Of a stretch of DNA of 45,199 nt, positions 6,240 through 14,426 are shown piece by piece; the stretch's first letter is position 1; every line of letters starts with the position of its first letter. The notes beneath the pieces are model-generated. The model searched no databases and was not told where the DNA came from. It saw only the letters and a list, made by a program, of their open reading frames with translations. Source of the DNA: Pyrinomonadaceae bacterium (GTDB lineage Bacteria; Acidobacteriota; Blastocatellia; Pyrinomonadales; Pyrinomonadaceae); NCBI GenBank assembly GCA_013003215.1, contig JABDKD010000188.1, positions 1 through 45,199 on the forward strand, read 5' to 3'. Both the position numbers and the translations under genes were made by a program.

Positions 6240-7088
6240 ATGAACGAAATGGTAGAAAAACATAAGTCGTCGGAGTCCGGTGTATCGGTAGTTGAATTAC
6301 TAATCGTCTTTGCAATTACCGCTGTCCTTGTTGTTTTTGCAGTTGCACAGTTCGGCAATGCAGAAGAGACTTTTGATACACAAAATATTGCGCGGGAATT
6401 CAAGGTCAATCTTGAAAGGGCCAGATTCGATTCGGTAAAACGCCGGCCACAAGCTGATGCAAATCTTGCACGAATTCAAATCGATGATCCGAGCGAATTT
6501 TCAGTATTCCTTGATCTAGACCGAAATGGCTTAATTCAGCCCGGTGACAAGAAGGTCGTCGATCTTACTCAAACGGGCAACATGAAATTCCTGATGGATG
6601 GCGTCAGCCTTCCTGTCATTATTGCGTTCGACCGCAGGGGTAAGGTGAGAGCAACAGACAGTATAGGAAACCCGATAAACCCGGTGTTTACAATATGCAA
6701 TAACTGCACGGCCCTAACGGCCTCTGCCAATAACGCGTATGTTGTGTCTGTGTCACCAACCGGTACCGTAAGAATGAGCCGCTTTGGAGACACCCCTCCG
6801 AGCCTTACGGATCCAACTGTTTCAACAGTTTCGACCGGATCTGATATCGATCCGATGGTCGCGGACAATGCTGGCGGAGCACCTGCGGGAACGCCGGCTG
6901 TAACTCCGACGCCCGATCCTTCGCCCTCGGCAACACCGATACCGACACCTTCGCCGACGCCGACGCCGATTAATCCCACTCCGACTCCGACACCACAGGA
7001 TATTTGTTATCGAAACGAGCGTCCGGCTGAATCGGGGTGTTTGTGTCAGGCGCCGATGACAGTCCGTGGAAATGGGCAATGTAAGTAG
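6240..7088 (+). CDS. FimT/GspH-like minor pseudopilin with Pro/Thr stalk and C-terminal cysteine module
   Basis: A 282-residue protein. A type III (prepilin) signal precedes G-VSVVELLIVFAITAVL: cleavage after Gly, Val at +1 and Glu at +5, then a hydrophobic helix to about residue 37. The pseudopilin globular domain follows. Residues about 215-255 are a PTP-rich stalk, and the last 27 residues hold four cysteines (C, then CLC, then C near the end), suggesting a disulfide-linked tip module. FimT/GspH pilins normally end after the globular domain at about 150-180 residues, so the stalk and Cys module are extra. First gene of a pilin operon. An alternative ATG lies at 6249; no strong Shine-Dalgarno site marks either. 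Confidence 0.85.
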   Translation: MNEMVEKHKSSESGVSVVELLIVFAITAVLVVFAVAQFGNAEETFDTQNIAREFKVNLERARFDSVKRRPQADANLARIQIDDPSEFSVFLDLDRNGLIQPGDKKVVDLTQTGNMKFLMDGVSLPVIIAFDRRGKVRATDSIGNPINPVFTICNNCTALTASANNAYVVSVSPTGTVRMSRFGDTPPSLTDPTVSTVSTGSDIDPMVADNAGGAPAGTPAVTPTPDPSPSATPIPTPSPTPTPINPTPTPTPQDICYRNERPAESGCLCQAPMTVRGNGQCK

Positions 7089-7596
7089 ATTTTTGGATCA
7101 ACCAATGAAGACGGCACTTGATAGAGAGATTTCAGGAAATTCTCACGATTCTGCCATAAGGCGGAGCGGTGAGGAAGGCTTTTCGCTAATCGAAGTGGTT
7201 TTGGCGCTCGTGATCTTGCTTGTGGCTTTGCTGGGAGTCTTCCTGGTTTTCACCTGGGCAGTAAGTTACAACGCCGGAAACAACTCGAGAGCGCAGGCAC
7301 TCGCGATCATGCAACAGCAGGTCGAAAGACTTAGGAGTGCTAAGTATACGCCTGCGGTAGTCGATGGCAATCTACTCGGTGGTGCGCAGCCAACAAAGAT
7401 CGTGACACTTCCGAACAATAACAGGTTTAAGGTGGACATCACGGTTGATGATGATCCATTTACGGCGGGTACGCAGGTGGATAATGCCTCGACGGTAAAA
7501 GAAATCGAGGTATCGGTGGCTCTCGATCGCCCGACTCCGGGATGGCAGTCATCTGTTCCGGCTACGGTTATCTTGAGAAGAGTCAGGGCAAACTAG
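7066..7596 (+). CDS. PilV-like minor pilin
   Basis: A 176-residue protein with a prepilin cleavage site EEG-FSLIEVVLALVILLV (Gly -1, Phe +1, Glu +5) and a long hydrophobic helix. A predicted beta-rich domain with QALAIMQQQVERLRSAKY just after the helix is the usual PilV pattern. The listed start overlaps the previous gene by 23 bp; ATG 7105 would leave a leader of normal length without the overlap, and neither has a strong ribosome-binding site. It belongs to the minor-pilin set (fimT-pilV-pilW-pilX order) that primes type IV pilus assembly. Confidence 0.85.
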   Translation: MEMGNVSRFLDQPMKTALDREISGNSHDSAIRRSGEEGFSLIEVVLALVILLVALLGVFLVFTWAVSYNAGNNSRAQALAIMQQQVERLRSAKYTPAVVDGNLLGGAQPTKIVTLPNNNRFKVDITVDDDPFTAGTQVDNASTVKEIEVSVALDRPTPGWQSSVPATVILRRVRAN

Positions 7597-7602
7597 GAAT
7601 AC

Positions 7603-8220
7603 ATGATGAAGCAAAGACCAAAAAAACAAGAAGGATTTTCGATCGTCGAGCTGCTAATTTCGATGACGCTGATTCTTGTCTTGCTTGCCGTGGTGACCTC
7701 AATATTTGCTGACGCTATTGGTTTTAGGGAACGGGAAAGCAGCAAAACAGACGCCCTGACGGCGGCTAAGGCTGCATTGAACGTACTTTCACGTGAAATC
7801 AGTAATTCAGGTTACGGTTTAACCCACAATGGGATTGTCGTGGCGGATTCTGACTCTACCCAGCTTCATTTTCGTTCCAACTGGGATAATTCGGATATGC
7901 TGACTGTAAGTCCCGGCGAGGATGTAACCTATTACTTTGACACTTCGACGAATTCCATTGTTCGATATGACCCGAATGATTCCCCGACCACTTCCGCTGT
8001 AATCAATGAGATAAGTAGTGTCACGTTCCAGTATTTTGACTATGCGGGTGCCTCATCTACACCGACGTTGAGTGATACCCCTTCATCAAATACTGGACGG
8101 GTAAGGGTAACGGTTTCCGTTATTTTGGGAGAGGTACAGGGCCAGCCGTCGGGTCAGACAGTGTCTTACACGTCCGATGTAACCCTAAGGAATTCAAACT
8201 ATATGTTGAATCAGTACTAA
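7603..8220 (+). CDS. PilW-like minor pilin
   Basis: A 205-residue protein. The prepilin signal is QEG-FSIVELLISMTLILVLL (Phe +1, Glu +5), followed by a helix and then the segment ALNVLSREISNSGYGL, typical of PilW/GspJ-type pseudopilins. The C-terminal domain is Ser/Thr/Asp-rich and probably extracellular. It starts 6 bp after pilV-like. The residual length and order match the pilW position of minor-pilin operons. Confidence 0.85.
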   Translation: MMKQRPKKQEGFSIVELLISMTLILVLLAVVTSIFADAIGFRERESSKTDALTAAKAALNVLSREISNSGYGLTHNGIVVADSDSTQLHFRSNWDNSDMLTVSPGEDVTYYFDTSTNSIVRYDPNDSPTTSAVINEISSVTFQYFDYAGASSTPTLSDTPSSNTGRVRVTVSVILGEVQGQPSGQTVSYTSDVTLRNSNYMLNQY

Positions 8221-8240
8221 GCCGCACAAGGATTAGCTGT

Positions 8241-9983
8241 ATGAATAAAAATAGAAGAAGAAAAGTAGACGTTTCGCATCGCAAGAACGAAAGAGGGGCG
8301 GCGATGGTCATGGTTCTTCTAATGGCATTCTTGCTCTTGGCCGCGAGTGCAGGGCTATTATTGGAAGCTTCGCTGAATACGGCTAATGTAACCGACGCAA
8401 CAGCGGAACAGCAGGCATATAACGCCGCGGAAAGCGGAATCCAGTCTGTATTGAATGTGCTGCGCGGGAACACGGTTCCTTCTGTCTTACTGGATAATTC
8501 GAAGCCGGCCGACGATCCGGCTAATAGAATTGACTTCAAGAAGGCGATCGATCTAGCAGATTCGAATCTTCCAGGGGACTCGAGCACTCAGGCACGTCTG
8601 TCTCGGTGGATCAATTACAACTTCACGCCAAGCGGGAGCAGCAATGCTGACCGCGTGACGATAGGTACTACCACGTACGCGCCCGATACCGGATACGCCT
8701 TCAGGATCTCATTGACTGATCCTGATAATACCGGCACGGATATCTCCTATTCAACTTCAGGCAATATAGACGGATCCGGTTCATCAAAGACCTTCGGTTC
8801 GAGCGGAAACACCGCTACGATCACCTATGTGCCGACCACAGCAATAAATGTTGATGTTTCCTCCGGTACGGCAGCCACAGAATTCGGCTATTTCCTTGTC
8901 AGCACGGCCGGCTCGGGAGCAACGATTGCTGACGATGTTAGGTTTTCTATCGAGGTCAATATGACCCAGCCGTACACAGCTACACGCGTATTTCGGGGAT
9001 TCATTGAGGCTGGTACGATTACAAATTCATCGGTCGGGAGTTCGCGGCTTAATTTTGACTCGATTGCATTTGTCCTGATGGGCAGCAAGTCGACCCTGAG
9101 TGCTGATCCGATGACGCTCAATCCTCCGAACGTAAATGGTGGCCGGACGGATTTGAACGCGACGACAACACCCGCTGAGCCGATACGGCTGCGTGTCAAC
9201 GCGGTAGGATTCGGGCCCAGAGGGGCACGAAAGAGATTGGAAGCGATCGTCCAGAAAAACTTCTTTAATGGCATGACGGCGCCTGCGACGCTCACCCTGG
9301 TTGGCCCGACGACTGGATTCGTATTTAACCCGGGTTCCTCAAACGTCACCGAATACTCGGGTGAGGATGTTGTGTCAGATGTCCAAATCCCGCCGATTGG
9401 AACCACTAATCAGACGAATCTTGACGTTGTCCAGGACTCGGTTGACGGATTGCCGCCCCACCCGTTTAACGGTGATGTTATTGGAACACCTTCGAACATC
9501 AACGCCGAACTTCCGACGTGGTTACAGTCTGCCGCCAATCTCGACCAGACGATCCAGGCGTTGAGGAACGTTTCTCAATCCTCCGGAAGGTATTACGCAA
9601 GCGGTGTTGTGCCACCAAACATCGGCGATAATGCCAACGCGAGAGGAATTACATTTGCAGACGGCGATCTGGAACTCTCAGGTGCCGGCGGCGGAATTCT
9701 TGTCGTGACCGGAAAGCTGACCTTTAAAGGAAATTTCAATTTCAACGGTCTAATTATTGTTACGGGTGCACAAGGCGTGGAAAGAAACGGAGGCGGTACT
9801 GGAACACTGCAAGGCAATATTGTCGTTGCACCCTACGATCCCTCCGATCTCGCAGCAGGCTGGATCGGGCCGAAGTATGATCTCTCCGGTGGTGGTTCAT
9901 CGGATATCGTTTACAACTCGAGCAGTCTCGCTAACGGACTGACGGCTGTAAGTAACTTTGTTTTGGGTGTCGTCGAGAAATAA
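8241..9983 (+). CDS. PilX-like pilus assembly protein (large)
   Basis: A 580-residue protein. It has a basic N-terminus, then ERGAAMVMVLLMAFLLLAAS as a membrane segment and EQQAYNAAESGIQSVL (residues 55-70), the motif of PilX N-terminal domains. The rest is a large Ser/Thr/Gly/Asn-rich, probably exported domain. Its last 150 residues, including a glycine-rich stretch with GGGILVVTGKLTFKGNFNF, have the regularity of a beta-helix or polymer-like fold. There is no canonical prepilin Glu+5. The start has AGGA 8 nt upstream. PilX-type proteins often carry variable C-terminal domains; the function of this one is unknown. Confidence 0.8.
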   Translation: MNKNRRRKVDVSHRKNERGAAMVMVLLMAFLLLAASAGLLLEASLNTANVTDATAEQQAYNAAESGIQSVLNVLRGNTVPSVLLDNSKPADDPANRIDFKKAIDLADSNLPGDSSTQARLSRWINYNFTPSGSSNADRVTIGTTTYAPDTGYAFRISLTDPDNTGTDISYSTSGNIDGSGSSKTFGSSGNTATITYVPTTAINVDVSSGTAATEFGYFLVSTAGSGATIADDVRFSIEVNMTQPYTATRVFRGFIEAGTITNSSVGSSRLNFDSIAFVLMGSKSTLSADPMTLNPPNVNGGRTDLNATTTPAEPIRLRVNAVGFGPRGARKRLEAIVQKNFFNGMTAPATLTLVGPTTGFVFNPGSSNVTEYSGEDVVSDVQIPPIGTTNQTNLDVVQDSVDGLPPHPFNGDVIGTPSNINAELPTWLQSAANLDQTIQALRNVSQSSGRYYASGVVPPNIGDNANARGITFADGDLELSGAGGGILVVTGKLTFKGNFNFNGLIIVTGAQGVERNGGGTGTLQGNIVVAPYDPSDLAAGWIGPKYDLSGGGSSDIVYNSSSLANGLTAVSNFVLGVVEK

Positions 9984-10042
9984 AGACGGCACCATTATTG
10001 CCCTCAATTTAGCCTTTCTTCGGAGCTCTCAACCCAATTACG

Positions 10043-10765
10043 ATGGAAAGCACCACTAAAGATACACTTATTCGAGTGTTCCTCTTGTTGTCTATTGCCG
10101 GCATGCTAAGTGCAATGGTCGCAGATATATACGTGTTCAAAAAAGTCACGCACCGTATGATGTCTATTCCGTTTGAAGAGCCGCCTGTGGCAAAACCAAA
10201 GAAAGCGGAAACCAAAATCAGACAGATCAATGGGGATGAATTACCCGGACTTGAAGGATTCAAAGACCGCGAGGGCCGATATACCCCTCTGGCGGAATTA
10301 AAGGAAGACATGCCCCGGACGCTTCGCGACGGATCGACCATTTCGAGGCTCGAAGATGGGTATGGTAATACGAGTGTAACAAGGAGTTTTCGCAAGCATC
10401 CTTTATTGCGGATGATACTCGTGAGAATCAAGTCGAACGGCGAGAGGGTCATCTACGTTTACGGAAGGAATGGCGAGGTGAAATCGATTCCCAGGCAGTA
10501 CTGGGAACGAATCTTCTCGGCCTCCGGAGATGAACTGGCCTCAGCGGCTCAGATATACGATTCCGAAAACGTCAACGACAAGCGCAAAAAGAGACTGGCT
10601 AACATCCGCGAGACACTTGTAAAACCTGATGAAATCAAGATTGAACCAATTAGGAAGCCGGTCCAGCCGGCAGTTGAGGAAAACGAAACACCGGTTGAAT
10701 CCAATGAAGTTGATCCTGAGGAATCAAATGACCAGGAAGACGCAGAAGTAGATTCTGAACAGTGA
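10043..10765 (+). CDS. Membrane-anchored hypothetical protein of the pilin operon
   Basis: A 240-residue protein I do not recognise. A hydrophobic segment at about residues 10-32 (VFLLLSIAGMLSAMVADIYVF) gives a single N-terminal anchor. The following region, about 40-190, is charged and likely soluble; the last 50 residues are very acidic (Glu/Asp/Pro). It lies 59 bp after the pilX-like gene on the same strand and ends only 3 bp before a convergent gene. Being last in the operon, it may be an assembly or anchoring factor, but there is no motif to support that. Confidence 0.7.
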   Translation: MESTTKDTLIRVFLLLSIAGMLSAMVADIYVFKKVTHRMMSIPFEEPPVAKPKKAETKIRQINGDELPGLEGFKDREGRYTPLAELKEDMPRTLRDGSTISRLEDGYGNTSVTRSFRKHPLLRMILVRIKSNGERVIYVYGRNGEVKSIPRQYWERIFSASGDELASAAQIYDSENVNDKRKKRLANIRETLVKPDEIKIEPIRKPVQPAVEENETPVESNEVDPEESNDQEDAEVDSEQ

Positions 10766-10768
10766 AGC

Positions 10769-11692
10769 CTAGTTAAGGTTTTTATTGTGCTCTAGCGCAA
10801 GGATAAGAAAATTCTCAAAAAGTATTCGGCCGTCACGCGACTCGTTCGGGTGTTCCCATCTCGTTGGATTCTTAGACCAATCTTCGAATGATTTCTCGAG
10901 ATGGAACTGAACCGTGTAGATCAGTTGCCCGTCACTGCGTTTAACCATCATCTGATTCTGTGTGAGGTATGACTTCGCGAGGTGTTCGAAACCTTCGGGA
11001 ATCCCGATAACCTGAAGCCCGTGGTTTTGCCAAACCCTGAGAATCCCTTCCTTGACTGTGTAGTCCTGCCAAACCCCGCTATCCGGTTCGTCGATGCCCG
11101 CGAAGATAGGATCTTCCCGATTGATGATCTTTATAAACCTGTATTGAAATTCGGCAACCCGGCCTGTCCTGCGCTCTGAAGGTACCAGGTTGTCGATCGT
11201 CTTGAGTTCGTGTCCGAACGAAACTCCGATCAGCTGGTGAGCCCCGCAAATACCAAGGACAGGGATTTCGGTTGAATGAATGAATTCTTCGAAATGCTTA
11301 AGGTATTCCGGGTTGTAGTAGTCGAAATCCGAAAGCGTTCCGCTCATTACTATCGCGTCGGGATTGTAACTTTGAGCAGCTTCCTTTACCTCGGACAAAT
11401 GAACAGTCAACGTCTTGGGCTGCTTAACGAGCCGTTGGACGTTCTTGGCAATGTTGTCACCAGCCATTTGTGCAAGTTTGTTCTCGAGACGCAGGTGCAC
11501 GGGGGTTTCATCCGCCCATTCCCTCTTGGCGAGATCCGACAGATCCGACTCGTATCGCAGCAGGTCATTTACAATCAGAACGCGGGCATGATCAATCTTG
11601 CGCTCTATAGGTTCATACTTGCAATACCTCTGGCGGTTGTACGGAAAAGGAAGTGATTCTTCCTGTTGAACTTGTGGAAACGAATCCAGCAT
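10769..11692 (-). CDS. Class I glutamine amidotransferase-like protein
   Basis: A 307-residue protein with a GATase1 domain at about 95-300. The nucleophile is C149 in LGICGAHQLIG, and the His-Glu pair is H264 and E266 in VQFHLEKS. So the catalytic triad is intact. The N-terminal 90 residues contain a region beginning ARVLIVNDLLRYESDLSD with an acidic/charged stretch. The substrate is unknown; it resembles GMP-synthase/PuuD-type amidotransferases but has no synthetase domain here. Last gene of a minus-strand cluster downstream of the nuo operon, 52 bp after the previous gene. Confidence 0.85.
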   Translation of the reverse strand: MLDSFPQVQQEESLPFPYNRQRYCKYEPIERKIDHARVLIVNDLLRYESDLSDLAKREWADETPVHLRLENKLAQMAGDNIAKNVQRLVKQPKTLTVHLSEVKEAAQSYNPDAIVMSGTLSDFDYYNPEYLKHFEEFIHSTEIPVLGICGAHQLIGVSFGHELKTIDNLVPSERRTGRVAEFQYRFIKIINREDPIFAGIDEPDSGVWQDYTVKEGILRVWQNHGLQVIGIPEGFEHLAKSYLTQNQMMVKRSDGQLIYTVQFHLEKSFEDWSKNPTRWEHPNESRDGRILFENFLILALEHNKNLN

Positions 11693-11744
11693 AGTTAACT
11701 AAAATGTTACCATTTTTGAATTTGTTAACCCAACTAAAATGGGA

Positions 11745-12227
11745 CTAATTTCTATCTTTTCTTTGCTTTGTTTCAGTATCAAATTTCGGCATCAAGTCTC
11801 CGGGCCCAAGATTAATTACCTGCGTGCGCATAGACTTGATAAGTGCTGACCTGACCCTTGCTTTCGATGGGTTAGACGCGTCAGGCATCTTTTCGTCCAA
11901 CATCAGAAGCGCGGTATGCCATGCCGATTCCAGTGCATCTGCTATTGAAGAAATCCGGGTAATGTCATACGGAACCGCAACATCCGGGCAGCCGATTCTA
12001 ACGAAGACCCGGAGATAGCGTGCCGTGGACAAATCAGGGCAGGCGATCAACTTGCTGCCCGTTTTAAGTTGGATCCCTAAAAGGGTATGAACAATTTCAA
12101 CGCTGTTCTCCTTTTGCGGTACGGCGAGATCGAATGCACGGGTCCTGAGTTGCATTACCTCGGTCTCATAAATCGAGGGTATCCAATTCGCACCGAGATC
12201 CTTTTCGATTTCTTTACTGATACTCAT
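11745..12227 (-). CDS. Hypothetical protein (160 aa) downstream of the nuo operon
   Basis: A 160-residue soluble protein of no family I recognise. The start chosen is ATG 12227-12225, whose A is shared with the TAA of the upstream CAT-like gene (TAATG overlap), which implies translational coupling. The frame is open two codons further up, but that start is TTG. The middle contains ARYLRVFVRIGCPDVAVPYD and a hydrophobic helix SIADALESAWHTALLMLDE. The charged C-terminus ends in KFDTETKQRKDRN. No signal peptide or membrane segment. Confidence 0.75.
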   Translation of the reverse strand: MSISKEIEKDLGANWIPSIYETEVMQLRTRAFDLAVPQKENSVEIVHTLLGIQLKTGSKLIACPDLSTARYLRVFVRIGCPDVAVPYDITRISSIADALESAWHTALLMLDEKMPDASNPSKARVRSALIKSMRTQVINLGPGDLMPKFDTETKQRKDRN

Positions 12228-12862
12228 TAGCAAACACCGCAGGTATCAAAGTATTTCTGCAAACGATCGACATACTGGCCGACATGGATACCATCCATGA
12301 TCATATGGTTTACCTCAACCGAAACAGGAATCATGTGTTGCCCGCCTGTGACACCATACTTTCCAAAGACTATTCGCGGTACTGTTTGCAATCGGTCAAA
12401 CTTCGAAGCGTGCTTAAAACTCGTGAACGGCAGCCACGGAAGCACTGAGTAATAGATCAAATCCAATCGATCAGATTCAACATCAAAAGTCTTAAGTTTT
12501 TTGTATTTATCTACTGCCTTGACGGCCGATCGGTCAAACTCTTCCAATGTTTCGCACATTGGGAAATAGCAAAACTTAAAAGAATCGTCATCCATCAGAA
12601 GTGTCTGTGTCGCCTCGACGAGGTCATACTCGATTAGTTCATCACCTACGATGCGGATCCGAAACTCCCGGATGTCATTGGCGGATCGAGTCGAAAAATA
12701 GATACAGGCGGCTGAGAACGAATAACCGTTTTCCTTACAGTGGTTGAGGAGTTCAGTAGCGTCCAAACTAACGGTCACGTTAAAGAACGGATCATCGTAA
12801 GATCTGAAGAACTCATACGCATCGCGGCGATTCCAATTCTCCAGATCTACAGGTTTGGGCAT
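12227..12862 (-). CDS. Chloramphenicol acetyltransferase-like (CAT-fold) acyltransferase
   Basis: A 211-residue protein of CAT family length (about 219). The catalytic motif is H186-MIM-D190-G in EVNHMIMDGIHVGQYVD; the first His of the usual HHxxxDG is Asn. The segment LPWLPFTSFKHA matches the substrate-pocket region (PWxxFTxF) of CatA enzymes. The start 12862 lies 1 bp after the nuoN stop codon; a start at 12904 would overlap nuoN by 41 bp. Whether it acetylates chloramphenicol or another acceptor cannot be told; chromosomal CAT-like proteins are common and often have no resistance role. The reading frame is coupled to the next gene. Confidence 0.87.
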   Translation of the reverse strand: MPKPVDLENWNRRDAYEFFRSYDDPFFNVTVSLDATELLNHCKENGYSFSAACIYFSTRSANDIREFRIRIVGDELIEYDLVEATQTLLMDDDSFKFCYFPMCETLEEFDRSAVKAVDKYKKLKTFDVESDRLDLIYYSVLPWLPFTSFKHASKFDRLQTVPRIVFGKYGVTGGQHMIPVSVEVNHMIMDGIHVGQYVDRLQKYFDTCGVC

Positions 12863-12863
12863 G

Positions 12864-14417
12864 CTACTTACTGTTCGAAGCGCTGACGGCGGGTTTCTCG
12901 GCAACTGACGTAAACGCGCGTATCACGTTGTTGCTAAACAGACCGAAATAGAAAACACCAAGTACCGTAACCAGGAGTGCCACCCCAACCGCTGCCGGAA
13001 TCTTTGGAGCAATCCAGTCTGTGTTCCGTTCCTTGAAGAACATCACAACTATCAGGCGCAGGTAATAGTATGCGGAAACCGCCGTATTTACTACGGCTAC
13101 GACAACCATCACCGTCAAAAGTGTTTGTCCCGCTTCGAGGGCCGGCCGGAATACGAGTACCTTTCCGATAAACCCGGCTGTGAGTGGCAGCCCCAAAAGC
13201 GAAAGCATGAAGAGCGAAAGGGTAAACGAAAGTACAGGGGACTTAAATCCGATGCCGTTGTAGTCTTCAAAATCTGTCCGGCGATCGTTCTTGCGGGCCA
13301 GCAGCGTAATCACCGCAAACGCTCCTAGATTGGTAATCGCATAGGTCAGCATATAAAAAGCGACCGCGGCAATTGCCTCGTCCCTGGCTGCTGCCGTAGC
13401 GGCAACACCTGCTCCTACAAACCCGACCAACGCATATCCCGCATGAGCAATCGAAGAATACGCAAGCATTCGCTTTACGTTGTTCTGAACTATCGCGGCG
13501 AAATTTCCTACGGTCGTGGTCAGTATTGCGATCACGGCGAGAGCGGTTACCCATGACTCGTGCAGATACTGGGCCGCAACTCCACCGGCGACCAGAGGGA
13601 ACCCCAACACAAAAACACGCAGGAACGATGCAAAACCGGCAGCCTTCGGTCCGGCGGCCATAAACCCGGTGATTGGAGTTGGAGCGCCTTCGTAAACATC
13701 GGGTGTCCACACATGGAATGGAACAGTCGCAACTTTGAATCCAAACCCGATAAGGAGCAGGGCCCCTCCTACTAGCAAAAGCGCAGGGAAGGTGGCAGAA
13801 CCAACGGAAGCGGCTATCTCCGTAATGTTTGTCGAGCCGGTCGCACCGTAGATCAAGGCCATTCCATAAAGCAGGAATGCGGAAGCATAAGACCCGAGAA
13901 TGAAGTATTTCATTGCCGATTCGTTCGAACGCAGGTCGGTCTTTCTCATTCCGGCCATTACATAGGTTGCGATCGAAAGCGTCTCGAGTCCCAGGAAGAT
14001 AATGACCATGTCGTTGCCGGACGCCATGAACATCATTCCTACGGTCGCGAACAACACAAGCACGTGATACTCACCCGCCGGCACCTTTTCATTGTCAACC
14101 CAAACAGTCGATATAAGAATGGTCAGAGCCGCAACTAAGATAAATACAGCGGTGAAACTAAGCCTAATTACATCGGTGAGGATCATTCCGTTGAAGCCCG
14201 AAGCGAACGTTAACGGCTCGACCCAAAGCATGTACAAGGCAACCGCCGAAGCCGCCAATCCAATCAGCGACAGAGTTGCGGTGACCTTCTGCTTGCCCGG
14301 AACGTAGCTGTCGTAAACCATTATGAAGATACCGGTTACCGCCAGGATCATTTCCGGCAACACGGTTTGGATCACCACGTTTGGGTTAGCTAAATCTGCC
14401 AAAAGGAACGTATTCAT
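12864..14417 (-). CDS. nuoN: NADH-quinone oxidoreductase subunit N
   Basis: A 517-residue antiporter-like membrane subunit with about 14 hydrophobic segments. Conserved signatures include FLGLETLSIATYVMAG (the acidic/charged helix), KVATVPFHVWTPDVYEGAPTPITGFMAAGPKAAGF (the conserved lysine/proline helices) and NNVKRMLAYSSIAHAGYALVG. It forms a proton channel of the membrane arm of complex I. Last nuo gene of the operon, 9 bp after nuoM. Length is close to the usual 480-490, slightly long. Confidence 0.97.
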   Translation of the reverse strand: MNTFLLADLANPNVVIQTVLPEMILAVTGIFIMVYDSYVPGKQKVTATLSLIGLAASAVALYMLWVEPLTFASGFNGMILTDVIRLSFTAVFILVAALTILISTVWVDNEKVPAGEYHVLVLFATVGMMFMASGNDMVIIFLGLETLSIATYVMAGMRKTDLRSNESAMKYFILGSYASAFLLYGMALIYGATGSTNITEIAASVGSATFPALLLVGGALLLIGFGFKVATVPFHVWTPDVYEGAPTPITGFMAAGPKAAGFASFLRVFVLGFPLVAGGVAAQYLHESWVTALAVIAILTTTVGNFAAIVQNNVKRMLAYSSIAHAGYALVGFVGAGVAATAAARDEAIAAVAFYMLTYAITNLGAFAVITLLARKNDRRTDFEDYNGIGFKSPVLSFTLSLFMLSLLGLPLTAGFIGKVLVFRPALEAGQTLLTVMVVVAVVNTAVSAYYYLRLIVVMFFKERNTDWIAPKIPAAVGVALLVTVLGVFYFGLFSNNVIRAFTSVAEKPAVSASNSK

Positions 14418-14426
14418 CTTAAGTTT

